From NCBI GenBank assembly GCA_913778275.1, contig CAJYWN010000012.1:1-28353 (forward strand): DNA of 28,353 nt. Direction: 5' to 3'. Source of the stretch: an uncultured Chryseobacterium sp. (lineage in GTDB: Bacteria; Bacteroidota; Bacteroidia; Flavobacteriales; Weeksellaceae). A program made the position numbers and the translations under genes. The stretch's first letter is position 1. Every line of letters begins with the position of its first letter. Below, in pieces: positions 7,966-15,189 of the stretch. The notes under the pieces were generated by a model. That model saw nothing but the letters and a program-made list of their open reading frames with translations, was not told where the DNA came from and searched no databases.

Positions 7966-8799
7966 ATGAAAATTTTTAAAATCTTAGCAGTATCTGCAAT
8001 GGTGTTGGGGATGACATCTTGTATCAGCAAAAAACAGTATGATGCACTGAGCTCAAACTACAAACAATGTATTGAGAACGTGGGTGAAAGACAGAGAGAA
8101 ATTCAGGATCTGAAATCTCAAAACTCTGCTTTGACAAGCGAAAATAACCTGTTGAAAAGTCAGCACGATGCATTGAAGTCATCACTGGATGCCTGTCTTT
8201 CCAATACAGGAAAAAGCTCTGCCAATATCGACAAGCTGGTGGGAGAAATCAATGCTTCCAACTCTTACATCAAACAGCTGATTTCAAGCAATGCTAAAAA
8301 CGACAGCTTAAATTTAGCATTATCAAACAAACTGAAAAGATCTTTGGATAATGTGGCGGACAGTGATGTTCAGATAAAAGTATTAAAAGGAGTGGTAATG
8401 ATCTCTCTTTCTGATAAAATGCTGTACAAAACAGGAGACTATAATGTGTTGCCTGCTGCACAGGAAGTGTTAGGAAAAGTAGCGAAAGTAATCAATGATT
8501 ATGACAAATATTCTGTATTAATCGAAGGAAATACGGATAATGCTCCGTTGAACTCTCCAAACTTACCGAGAGACAACTGGGATCTTTCTGCATTAAGAGG
8601 AACTGCGGTAGCTAAAGTATTACAGACTCAGTTTGGAGTAGATCCTGCGAGAATTACTGCCGGTGGTAGATCAGAATACAACCCTAAAGCAACCAACATG
8701 AGCGTTTCCGGAAGAGCTGAAAACAGAAGAACGGAAATCATCATTATGCCTAAACTTGATGAATTCATGAAATTAATGGACATCGCGCCGAAGAAATAA
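7966..8799 (+). CDS. OmpA-family peptidoglycan-binding lipoprotein
   Basis: The 277-residue protein has a type II signal peptide with the lipobox GMTSC (lipidated Cys19), a long predicted coiled coil (about 25-130, many Gln/Asn/Ser/Leu heptad positions), and a C-terminal OmpA-like domain (about 140-262). The OmpA domain shows EGNTDNAPL (187-195), NWDLSALRG with Asp206 (204-212), DPARITAGGRSEYNP and the terminal SGRAENRRTEI, which provide the diaminopimelate-binding Asp and Arg of peptidoglycan-anchoring proteins. It should sit in the outer membrane facing the periplasm and tether it to the cell wall. It is monocistronic, with a strong terminator at 8831-8863. Confidence 0.92.
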   Translation: MKIFKILAVSAMVLGMTSCISKKQYDALSSNYKQCIENVGERQREIQDLKSQNSALTSENNLLKSQHDALKSSLDACLSNTGKSSANIDKLVGEINASNSYIKQLISSNAKNDSLNLALSNKLKRSLDNVADSDVQIKVLKGVVMISLSDKMLYKTGDYNVLPAAQEVLGKVAKVINDYDKYSVLIEGNTDNAPLNSPNLPRDNWDLSALRGTAVAKVLQTQFGVDPARITAGGRSEYNPKATNMSVSGRAENRRTEIIIMPKLDEFMKLMDIAPKK

Positions 8800-8830
8800 T
8801 AAGAGAACAAACATTCAATCAATAACAAAT

Positions 8831-8863
8831 AAATCCCGAAGCAATTCGGGATTTATTTTTTTT
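8831..8863 (+). terminator. Rho-independent terminator after the OmpA-like gene
   Basis: A perfect 10-pair stem (8831-8840 with 8845-8854) closes the tetraloop GCAA and is followed by a T-rich tail. It lies 31 bases after the stop codon. Read from the other strand it also has a T-rich tail, so it could serve the convergent small gene at 8866-9018. Confidence 0.88.
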
Positions 8864-8865
8864 AA

Positions 8866-9018
8866 TCAAATTAATTCTTCTTTTTTCAATAATGAAATAA
8901 TTCGCTGTAAAAATGAAGTGGATATTTCCGGCTTAGTTTTCTTCAGAGAATCTGTTCTGTCTTTGGAGAGTACAGCGCTCTTTTTCTCTTGGTTAATTTG
9001 TTTTACTCCCGCATTCAT
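8866..9018 (-). CDS. Small basic protein of 50 residues, unknown function
   Basis: This small frame begins ATG at 9018-9016 (MNAGVKQINQEKK) and ends LKKEELI with TGA at 8868-8866. It is Lys/Ser/Leu-rich, with a plausible amphipathic C-terminal helix (SFLQRIISLLKKEEL, about 35-49), no Cys and no membrane segment. The codons look like those of neighbouring genes. Upstream on the same strand are TTG (9072-9070), an 18-base spacer and TACCTTTG (9051-9044), a near-complete Bacteroidota promoter. The stop is three bases from the hairpin at 8831-8863, which can act in both directions. The open frame on the opposite strand (8918-9160) appears to be its shadow. I do not recognise a family, and coding status is inferred from composition and signals only. 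Confidence 0.55.
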   Translation of the reverse strand: MNAGVKQINQEKKSAVLSKDRTDSLKKTKPEISTSFLQRIISLLKKEELI

Positions 9019-9043
9019 TTTAGTTAGTGTTTTTACCCTGATC

Positions 9044-9072
9044 CAAAGGTATGGCTATTCACAAAAACACAA
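9044..9072 (-). promoter_or_regulatory. Candidate promoter of the 50-residue gene
   Basis: On the minus strand TTG (9072-9070), 18 bases, then TACCTTTG (9051-9044) fits the Bacteroidota promoter, with a relaxed -33 box. The 5' leader to the ATG at 9018 would be about 20 bases. Confidence 0.45.
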
Positions 9073-9132
9073 CATCCGTATTTTCACGGTATTTTTCTGT
9101 GGATTTCCCGCGGCGAGGAATATTTGCGATTA

Positions 9133-9165
9133 TTTGGGCTTTTTATTTATATTTAAGTAAATTTG
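9133..9165 (+). promoter_or_regulatory. Candidate promoter of the O-methyltransferase gene
   Basis: TTTG (9133-9136), 21 bases, then TAAATTTG (9158-9165), 19 bases before the ATG at 9185. The spacer is longer than in the best promoters of this window. Apart from this and the minus-strand promoter at 9044-9072, I see nothing convincing between 9019 and 9184. Confidence 0.4.
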
Positions 9166-9184
9166 AATCAACAAAATTTGAAGA

Positions 9185-9832
9185 ATGAGCTTTTTTGAAG
9201 AAAAGAATCCGGAAATGGACCGATATCTGGAAACCCATGCTTCGTCTGAACCCGAAATCCTGAAAAAACTGAGAAGGGAAACCTACCAGAAAACCACTCA
9301 GCCGCACATGATTTCAGGATATCAGCAGGGCAGGCTGCTGACGATCATTTCCCAAATGATGCAGCCGGAAAATATCCTCGAAATAGGAACTTTCACAGGA
9401 TACGCCACTCTTTGTCTTGCATCCGGACTTACCGAAAAAGGCAGAATTACTACTCTTGATGTGAATGAAGATTTGGAGTATTTGCCTAAAAAATATTTTG
9501 CACAAAGCGCACATTCTTCTCAAATTGATTTCAGACTTCAGGATGCGAAAGAATTTTTAAAAGAGACCGATCAGTTCTTCGATCTTGTTTTTATTGATGC
9601 AGATAAAGAAAATTATGCGGAATATTTCAGGCTGATTAAACCGCGCACGAAATCGGGATCGGTAGTAATGTTCGATAATGTGCTCTGGTATGGGAAAGTG
9701 CTGGAAGAAAATCCGAAGCAGAAGTCTACACAGGCGATTAAAGAACTTAATGATCTGATCGCTCAGGATAATGATTTTGAAAATCTTATTTTACCTTTGC
9801 GGGATGGTGTAAATTTTTTACGCAGAAAATAA
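9185..9832 (+). CDS. Class I SAM-dependent O-methyltransferase (caffeoyl-CoA/COMT type)
   Basis: The 215-residue protein is a metal-dependent O-methyltransferase of the family that includes caffeoyl-CoA and catechol O-methyltransferases. The SAM-binding motif I is ILEIGTFTGYATL (64-76), the acidic end of the next strand is LDVNED (91-96), and the metal/catalytic triad is recognisable as Asp138 in FIDADKENY, with the later Asp164 and Asn165 in FDNVLWYG. It is near full family length, cytoplasmic, with no signal peptide. The substrate is unknown; bacterial members act on diverse catechols, and some relatives modify tRNA (TrmR). The gene ends 63 bases before the NlpC/P60 gene, so co-transcription is possible. 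Confidence 0.88.
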   Translation: MSFFEEKNPEMDRYLETHASSEPEILKKLRRETYQKTTQPHMISGYQQGRLLTIISQMMQPENILEIGTFTGYATLCLASGLTEKGRITTLDVNEDLEYLPKKYFAQSAHSSQIDFRLQDAKEFLKETDQFFDLVFIDADKENYAEYFRLIKPRTKSGSVVMFDNVLWYGKVLEENPKQKSTQAIKELNDLIAQDNDFENLILPLRDGVNFLRRK

Positions 9833-9895
9833 AATAAGGCTGAGTATAGGGTTGTGATCTATTACCTTATCCTCAATTTAAACCTTTAATAAATT

Positions 9896-10612
9896 ATGAA
9901 TAAAGGAATTTGTATTGTAACGGTAGCGCCCGTACGTGCGGAAAATTCGGACAAAGCGGAAATTGTCACGGAAATGCTCTTTGGCGAAAGTGCCGATATT
10001 CTTGAAGTGAATAAAAACTGGACCCGGATAAAAATGCATTATGATGGCTATGAAGGCTGGATGGATACCAAACAGCTGAAACCCATAACCGATGAGGAAC
10101 TGGCTGCCCGAAAAGTAACCGTGGTGACCGAAGATTTTGCTTCCGTTATGATGAAAGACGGAAAAACGCTTCTTTCCATGGGTTCTGAAGTGGAATTTCC
10201 GGTAGTGGCATCCAGAAGAAGCCATAATGTTCGGGAAAGTATCGCTTTAACGGCAAAAGAGTTTCTCAATGTTCCTTATTTGTGGGGCGGCAAAAGTTTT
10301 TTTGCGGTAGACTGTTCCGGATTTACCCAACTCGTGTATAAAGTTCATCATATAAAATTACCGAGAGATACCTCGCAACAGGTAGAAGTGGGTGAATCTT
10401 TAACTTTCGTTGAAGAAAGTCAGCCGGGGGATCTTGCTTTTTTTGAAAATCCTGAAGGCAAAATTATTCATGTAGGAATTATGCTGGATAACCAGAAGAT
10501 CATTCATGCTTCCGGAAAGGTACGAATCGATACACTGGATTCTACCGGTATTTTTAACAAAGAAATGAATAAACATACTCATAAACTTAGAGTGATCAAA
10601 AGCATATTATAA
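9896..10612 (+). CDS. SH3-domain NlpC/P60 (C40) family peptidase
   Basis: The 238-residue protein joins an N-terminal bacterial SH3-like region (about 1-62, with APVRAENSDKAEIVTEMLFGE and GYEGWMD) and probably a second SH3-like segment (about 70-110) to a C-terminal NlpC/P60 cysteine peptidase (about 113-238). Catalytic Cys140 lies in VDCSGFTQ and catalytic His192 in IHVG, with a further conserved His204 in IIHASG. Such enzymes cut gamma-D-glutamyl-diaminopimelate bonds in peptidoglycan peptides. The N-terminus MNKGICIVTVAPVR has no signal peptide and no lipobox, which suggests a cytoplasmic role in recycling of muropeptides, as in YkfC-type enzymes with the same SH3-plus-C40 layout. That function is inferred from architecture. 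Confidence 0.88.
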   Translation: MNKGICIVTVAPVRAENSDKAEIVTEMLFGESADILEVNKNWTRIKMHYDGYEGWMDTKQLKPITDEELAARKVTVVTEDFASVMMKDGKTLLSMGSEVEFPVVASRRSHNVRESIALTAKEFLNVPYLWGGKSFFAVDCSGFTQLVYKVHHIKLPRDTSQQVEVGESLTFVEESQPGDLAFFENPEGKIIHVGIMLDNQKIIHASGKVRIDTLDSTGIFNKEMNKHTHKLRVIKSIL

Positions 10613-10774
10613 TTTTTTCTAAATGAAATGAAAATGTTTTCCTTTTGATTTTGATATTTTAAATTTGGAATGCTGGCATTTCTGTGGTGATTTAGCATAA
10701 AAAATATAAAGCATTACCTAATTGGGGGTTTAATTGTATTTCATTTTGTGTTCTTTTTAAATGAAATTTAACTA

Positions 10775-12004
10775 ATGGCTTTTTTATATAACATATTTAT
10801 CAGCTTAATGATTATCGGAATGAAGATCTTTTCTTTGTTTAATGACAAAGCGAGGAAAGGCATTCTTGGAAGAAAAGAATCTCTACAAAAGATAAAATCG
10901 GGATTTTCAAAAAATGATAAAGTAATCTGGATGCATGCGGCAAGCCTTGGAGAATATGAACAGGGACTTCCGGTTTTGGAACAGCTGAAAGAGAAATTCC
11001 AGGATCATAAAATTCTTATTACGTTCTTTTCGCCTTCCGGCTATGAAAATGTTATAAAGAAAAAAAATATTGCAGATGTCATCTGTTATCTTCCATTTGA
11101 TAAAAAAAAATCTGTAAACGAATTTGTGTCTCACATCAATACGACTTTATTTTTTACCGTAAAATACGACTATTGGTATAATCTTTTGGAAGAGCTTAAG
11201 CAAAAAGGAACAAAAACGTATGTGATTTCCGCCCTTTTTTATGATACACAATCTTTCTTTACTTCATACGGAAAATGGTTTGTAAAACAGCTGCGGAAAA
11301 ATATTGACTGGTTCTTCCACCAGACGGAGATGTCCTTTGCACTGGCTAAAAGTGTCGGTCTTACAAAATCTTCGGTGACTGGAGATACCCGGTTTGACCG
11401 CGTGAAGCAGCTGCAAAATCGGAATAATCATATTGAATTTATTAAAGAATTTATAGGCGGGGATAAGGCTGTGGTTTTCGGGAGTTCCTGGCAGGCGGAA
11501 GAAAAAGTGGCGGAAGAAGTGCTGCAGGGAAGCCCGTATGCAAAACTGATTATTGCGCCTCATGATCTTAAAAGAGTTCAGCATCTGAAACAGATTTTTC
11601 CGGATGCTATTTTATACAGTACCATTAAGGAAAAGCTGGGAATTTTTAAGTCGCGGGTTTTAATAATTGACAGCATTGGTCTGCTTTCAAAATTATATTC
11701 TTACGCAGATATTGCGGTGGTAGGAGGCGGTTTTCATAATGCCGGACTTCACAATATCCTCGAAGCTGCAACTTTCGGAGTTCCTGTGATTTTCGGAAAC
11801 CATTACCGAAAAAACCCAGAAGCAGATGAACTTATCTCTGCAGATGGTGGAAAATCCTTTGAAAATGCAGGTTTGGCAGCAGACTTTGTAATGTTTCTCA
11901 TCAATAATGAAGAGATGCTAAACATGATGTCTGAGAAATCTAAAAAATTTGTTGACGAAAAACCGGAGTCAACAGTGTTGATTATGCAGAAGATCTTATC
12001 GTAA
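10775..12004 (+). CDS. kdtA: 3-deoxy-D-manno-octulosonic acid (Kdo) transferase
   Basis: The 409-residue protein (also called WaaA) transfers Kdo from CMP-Kdo to lipid IVA at the inner membrane, an essential step of lipopolysaccharide assembly. It starts with a membrane-associating hydrophobic segment (about 3-21) and the Glycos_transf_N domain with HAASLGEYEQG, in which Glu60 is the expected catalytic base. The second Rossmann domain contains VFGSSWQAEE, IIAPHDLKRV and the donor-site GGGFHNAGLHNILEAATFG followed by VIFGNHYRKNPEA. Length and motif order are those of the family. The stop codon overlaps the end of the convergent gene at 11996. The 162-base region upstream (10613-10774) holds a TAAATTTG box (10660-10667) with a poorly spaced TTTG, too weak to call a promoter. 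Confidence 0.95.
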   Translation: MAFLYNIFISLMIIGMKIFSLFNDKARKGILGRKESLQKIKSGFSKNDKVIWMHAASLGEYEQGLPVLEQLKEKFQDHKILITFFSPSGYENVIKKKNIADVICYLPFDKKKSVNEFVSHINTTLFFTVKYDYWYNLLEELKQKGTKTYVISALFYDTQSFFTSYGKWFVKQLRKNIDWFFHQTEMSFALAKSVGLTKSSVTGDTRFDRVKQLQNRNNHIEFIKEFIGGDKAVVFGSSWQAEEKVAEEVLQGSPYAKLIIAPHDLKRVQHLKQIFPDAILYSTIKEKLGIFKSRVLIIDSIGLLSKLYSYADIAVVGGGFHNAGLHNILEAATFGVPVIFGNHYRKNPEADELISADGGKSFENAGLAADFVMFLINNEEMLNMMSEKSKKFVDEKPESTVLIMQKILS

Positions 12005-12622
12005 AAACCCCTGGCTTTTAATTTCTTTGATAATCTGGTCGAAGTTTTCAGGTATTTTGTCACTTGTAAGCCAGTTCATTTCGATTCCGTTGTTCTTAAA
12101 AAGTTTTGAAAGATAATTGTTCTCAAGAATTTTTCCTTTCAGTTCATCCAGGTATTCATCAATTTCCATCCAGTAGTCCACATCCAGTTTTTTGGTAAGA
12201 AGCAAAGATTTCACGATTTTATTAATGAGATACAGGTAGAGTTTATAGACATTGTCAAAGCGCTGCCGGCCAAGATCATTATTGTAATCAAGAATTTTGT
12301 TGATCAGCAAAAGATTAAGACTCACTTCCCCGAATTTGTCGGTAGTTATTTTTACATGTTCCGTAATTTCCGCACTTATTTTTCGGATGATGCTCAGAAA
12401 ATATTTTTGATTGCTGATGTATTTTGAAGCAAGTGCTACCTTTTCTTCAACAATTTCTTCCATAGCGTCCCGCTTATTGTCGGTGGTTTCGGGATCAATC
12501 AGTTCGAAATATAATTTTTTTGACAGAAGCTTATCTTTTTTTAGTAATCTGAAAATAAGCTTGTCTTTTTCCGCCGGAGAAAAATTACTGAGAGCAGCCT
12601 TGAATTCTTTTGAATATTCCAT
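11996..12622 (-). CDS. Uncharacterised helical cytoplasmic protein
   Basis: I do not recognise the family. The 208-residue protein is charged (many Lys, Glu, Asp), appears almost entirely alpha-helical, and has no signal peptide, membrane segment or Cys. The N-terminus has FSPAEKDKLIFRLLKKDKLL (14-33), and the middle YLYLINKIVKSLLLTKKLDVDYW suggests packed amphipathic helices. It is the last gene of a minus-strand unit with the acyltransferase and glycosyltransferase genes, 9 bases after the latter. Its TAA (11998-11996) lies inside the 3' end of kdtA: the two genes overlap tail to tail by 9 bases. No terminator is visible at either end, so read-through antisense to kdtA is possible. A housekeeping role unrelated to sugars is equally possible. 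Confidence 0.75.
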   Translation of the reverse strand: MEYSKEFKAALSNFSPAEKDKLIFRLLKKDKLLSKKLYFELIDPETTDNKRDAMEEIVEEKVALASKYISNQKYFLSIIRKISAEITEHVKITTDKFGEVSLNLLLINKILDYNNDLGRQRFDNVYKLYLYLINKIVKSLLLTKKLDVDYWMEIDEYLDELKGKILENNYLSKLFKNNGIEMNWLTSDKIPENFDQIIKEIKSQGFLR

Positions 12623-12631
12623 TTTTTAAAT

Positions 12632-13390
12632 TTAATTAAAAATTTTCGAATATTTTAAAAATCCATTTAAAGCCCAATTGGCAGTATAATACAGGGATTT
12701 CATCGTAGAAAACCCCATGAAATCTTTATAGACCAGATATTGATCTTTGATAATGTTTTTTTTCTTCCTGGAAACGCTGTTCTGGCGCATCCTGTATTTG
12801 GCAAGCGTTTGCCGTATAGGATAGCCTTTCGGAATTTCCTTTAAAAGATTCAGCCACATCACATGGTCTTCACGTTTGCTTTTTACAGGGAAAAAAAATT
12901 TGCCGGCTCTTCTGGTGTCATACATTGTGGAAACCGGAGCCAGTCTGCAGGTTTTTAAAAGATTTGAAAAAGTGACGACAGTATCAGCCTGAAAATCTTT
13001 CAGTACAGGCTGCATCGTATGCTCATCACATCTGGAATAATTGCAGTAAACGAGTTCAGCATTATGCTCTTTCATATAGCTGATCATGGTGTCAAGATAT
13101 TCTGGATGCCAAAGATCATCGGAATCAAGAAATGCAATATATCTTCCTGTGGCTCTTTCCAGGCTTTTATTTCGGGCGTTTCCAGCGCCGCCATTTTGTT
13201 CCAGGACCTGAAGCTTTATACGTGGATCATTGTATTTCTGTATAACGGCAACGGTATTGTCCCGGGAAAGATCATCGGTAATCAGCCATTCCCAGTTTTC
13301 ATAGGTCTGGTTAAGTACGCATTGTATCGTTTCCTCAATAAATTCTGCCGAATTGTATGAGGGAGTGATAATGGAAACAAGTTCTTTCAT
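12632..13390 (-). CDS. Family 2 glycosyltransferase
   Basis: The 252-residue protein is a GT-A fold, family 2 glycosyltransferase. The N-terminus SIITPSYNSAEFIEETI (6-22) starts the nucleotide-binding fold, Asp39/Asp40 lie in ITDDLSRDNT, and the metal-binding motif is FLDSDDLWHPEYL (Asp89, Asp91, Asp92). The QNGGAGNARNKSLERATGRYI stretch (65-85) is the usual signature before the DxD. It has no clear membrane segment. The closeness to WbbD/TagA-like transferases of surface polysaccharides suggests modification of lipopolysaccharide or capsule sugar, and kdtA is next door on the other strand. The sugar donor and acceptor cannot be told. It lies 11 bases after the acyltransferase gene. Confidence 0.9.
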   Translation of the reverse strand: MKELVSIITPSYNSAEFIEETIQCVLNQTYENWEWLITDDLSRDNTVAVIQKYNDPRIKLQVLEQNGGAGNARNKSLERATGRYIAFLDSDDLWHPEYLDTMISYMKEHNAELVYCNYSRCDEHTMQPVLKDFQADTVVTFSNLLKTCRLAPVSTMYDTRRAGKFFFPVKSKREDHVMWLNLLKEIPKGYPIRQTLAKYRMRQNSVSRKKKNIIKDQYLVYKDFMGFSTMKSLYYTANWALNGFLKYSKIFN

Positions 13391-13401
13391 CTGTGTTGAT
13401 A

Positions 13402-14373
13402 TTATAAAAATTTTTTCTCATAAAAATGCCATGAACAAATCCCTACTGCAACAACGAGGAGCATACAGACTGCCGCTATCAGGTAAGGATTGTAATTCTG
13501 AAAAAAACCCAGCGAGGTAAAAACCCGGATAATGGGAAAATGAAAAATATAAATTCCGTAAGTGAAATCTCCGTACTTTCCGAAATTATTTAAAAACTTA
13601 AAAGAATAGGCAATATATAATACAATAATACCAATCATCATGGGGGAGAATAATTTAATGCTGAAGATCAGATCAATCCAGACTGTGATGACGGCAATTA
13701 TAAAAAAGGTGCTTTTGTGCTTTATAAAATAATCGAAATTAAAATAAATCAGCATTCCCGGAATGAAATAAGAGAGTGAACCCGGAAGTTGTTTCGCGGC
13801 AGACATTTTATCTAAATATTCGAAATAATTAAGATAAATAAGAGAGAGGAAATACACAATTATCAGGCTGGTGTTTCTGTATTTATTGTTTTTTCCGAAC
13901 AGTAAAAAAAGTAGAGGAACGAAGAAATAATAAGACATTTCAACCTTCAGGGTCCAGAGCGCTCCGTTTACTGCCTGATTGCCGAACACTCCGGGCAGCC
14001 AGGGTGCTTTAAAGTTCAGGAATAAAGAATTCCAGAAAAGATATTTATAAACCTGAGGATTGCTGAAATACTCGGTGAAAGAATAGGTGCTTATCAGGCT
14101 TAATAAAATCGCACACAGGAAAACGACCAGCAGATAGGCAGGAACAATTCTTCTGATTCTTTTTTCCAGATAACTTTTTAAGCTTGAAGACCGTTCGTAG
14201 CTTCTCGCAATGAGAAAGCCGCTTACTACAAAAAAACCAAAAACAGCGATTTCAATGGGGCTGTACTGAAGGATTTCCAGTTCTTTAGAAACGCTTAATG
14301 TTCCAAGATGCCCCAAGAAGACAATGAAGGCAAGGAGAACGCGGATAAAGTCGAAATTATTTTTCGTTATCAT
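13402..14373 (-). CDS. Acyltransferase family 3 membrane protein (O-acetyltransferase type)
   Basis: The 323-residue protein is an integral-membrane acyltransferase-3 family member, which transfers acetyl or other acyl groups to sugars such as O-antigen or exopolysaccharide. About nine to ten hydrophobic segments are visible. The N-terminal NNFDFIRVLLAFIVFLGHLG contains the conserved Arg11 and putative catalytic His22, followed by FGFFVVSGFLIARSYERS and EKRIRRIVPAYL, the typical family signature. I use the ATG at 14373; an in-frame TTG at 14391 would add six residues, which are unlike the family start. With the glycosyltransferase it probably forms a small surface-polysaccharide module. No clear promoter was found: a TATTTTTG box (14396-14389) has no properly spaced -33. 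Confidence 0.88.
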   Translation of the reverse strand: MITKNNFDFIRVLLAFIVFLGHLGTLSVSKELEILQYSPIEIAVFGFFVVSGFLIARSYERSSSLKSYLEKRIRRIVPAYLLVVFLCAILLSLISTYSFTEYFSNPQVYKYLFWNSLFLNFKAPWLPGVFGNQAVNGALWTLKVEMSYYFFVPLLFLLFGKNNKYRNTSLIIVYFLSLIYLNYFEYLDKMSAAKQLPGSLSYFIPGMLIYFNFDYFIKHKSTFFIIAVITVWIDLIFSIKLFSPMMIGIIVLYIAYSFKFLNNFGKYGDFTYGIYIFHFPIIRVFTSLGFFQNYNPYLIAAVCMLLVVAVGICSWHFYEKKFL

Positions 14374-14528
14374 TTGTGTTGTTTTATACAAAAATAGCTT
14401 TTTCCTACAAAATAGATACTTCTACGCCTAAATATTTTTAAAAATAATTAAGTTTGTAATTATTTTTTGCAAAATATTATTAAATAAATCAAAAAAATTA
14501 TAATTTTAGCACTTGAAAAATTTGATAC

Positions 14529-15005
14529 ATGAAGAAATTAGCATTACTATTTGCAGGTCTATCTTTATTCGTAGCGACAGGATGTAATAACGACGACGAT
14601 AACACAATAGAATATCCAATTGTGGGAACATGGCAGCCTATGAAAGTGGTTGTTACAACTGTTCCGACAGGTGGAACTCCTGTTTCAGACGGAATTTCTT
14701 TTGATACCGACTGCCAGAAGACTTCAAGATGGGTGTTTGCAGCGTCGGGTTCAGGAAAAAGAACCGATAACGGGGACGGATCTTCACCGGGAACCTGCCA
14801 GCCTACTTTCGACAGAAACTTTACTTACACCTATGACAAAGACAGTAAGGCTATTCAGCTAAAATATCAGGGAATTGTTGAACCGGACAAAGGAAGCGTG
14901 GTTACTCTTAATGAGACGACTTTAAACATTAAAATAGAAGATACTTCAAATCCTACTAAATATCAGTCCAGAACTTATACATTAAAAAGAATTCCTCAAC
15001 AATAA
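14529..15005 (+). CDS. Lipocalin-like lipoprotein, probably surface-exposed
   Basis: The 158-residue product starts MKKLALLFAGLSLFVATGCN, a type II signal peptide with lipidated Cys19. The next residues, NNDDDN, form the acid-rich tail that in Flavobacteriia (Capnocytophaga, Flavobacterium) directs lipoproteins to the outer face of the outer membrane, so surface exposure is likely. The mature domain begins IVGTWQPMKV (31-40) and continues as alternating beta strands (FTYTYDKDSKAIQLKYQG, VVTLNETTLNIKI, YQSRTYTLKRI), the pattern of Bacteroidota lipocalin-like domain proteins. Cysteines in TDCQK and GTCQP may form a disulfide. It is monocistronic with a terminator at 15031-15065. The ligand is unknown. 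Confidence 0.8.
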   Translation: MKKLALLFAGLSLFVATGCNNDDDNTIEYPIVGTWQPMKVVVTTVPTGGTPVSDGISFDTDCQKTSRWVFAASGSGKRTDNGDGSSPGTCQPTFDRNFTYTYDKDSKAIQLKYQGIVEPDKGSVVTLNETTLNIKIEDTSNPTKYQSRTYTLKRIPQQ

Positions 15006-15030
15006 AAAGCTTTCGCTCATGATAAGCTTA

Positions 15031-15065
15031 AGATCTCATCTCCGGATGAGATTTTTGTTTTTTAT
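15031..15065 (+). terminator. Rho-independent terminator after the lipocalin-like gene
   Basis: An 8-pair stem (15033-15040 with 15045-15052, ATCTCATC arms) with tetraloop TCCG, extendable by one G-U and one A-T pair, is followed by TTTTGTTTTTT. It starts 26 bases after the stop codon. Confidence 0.82.
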
Positions 15066-15146
15066 ATTTAATTCAAAATTAATTCTATTTGTGCTAAAAT
15101 CATTATTTTTGTGATTCTTGATTTTTAGAGTTAAAATAAATTTTAA

Positions 15147-15180
15147 TCTAATGTATCTAAGTCTAACATCTAATATCTAA
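15147..15180 (+). repeat. Iterated TCTAA motif before leuS
   Basis: The pentamer TCTAA occurs five times in 34 bases (starts at 15147, 15156, 15162, 15169, 15176; spacings 9, 6, 7, 7). The last copy supplies the in-frame stop that precedes the GTG start of leuS. The function is unknown. Confidence 0.5.
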
Positions 15181-15189
15181 TTACAAAAA

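Noticed and set aside
8918..9160. An 80-codon plus-strand frame with a hydrophobic segment.
   Set aside because: It is antisense to the better supported 50-codon gene at 8866-9018 and runs on through promoter sequence; its hydrophobic character is expected of an antisense reading.
9051..9188. A 45-codon plus-strand frame whose TGA overlaps the ATG of the O-methyltransferase.
   Set aside because: It contains rarer Arg codons, overlaps the candidate promoters of both flanking genes (9044-9072 and 9133-9165) and shows no recognisable feature. The stop/start overlap alone is weak evidence.
14389..14411. TATTTTTG with nearby TTTG upstream of the acyltransferase (minus strand), and similar pairs before leuS (15088-15111) and kdtA (10644-10667).
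   Set aside because: The spacers are only 11-12 bases, unlike the 18-19 of the convincing promoters; such short motifs are frequent by chance in AT-rich DNA.
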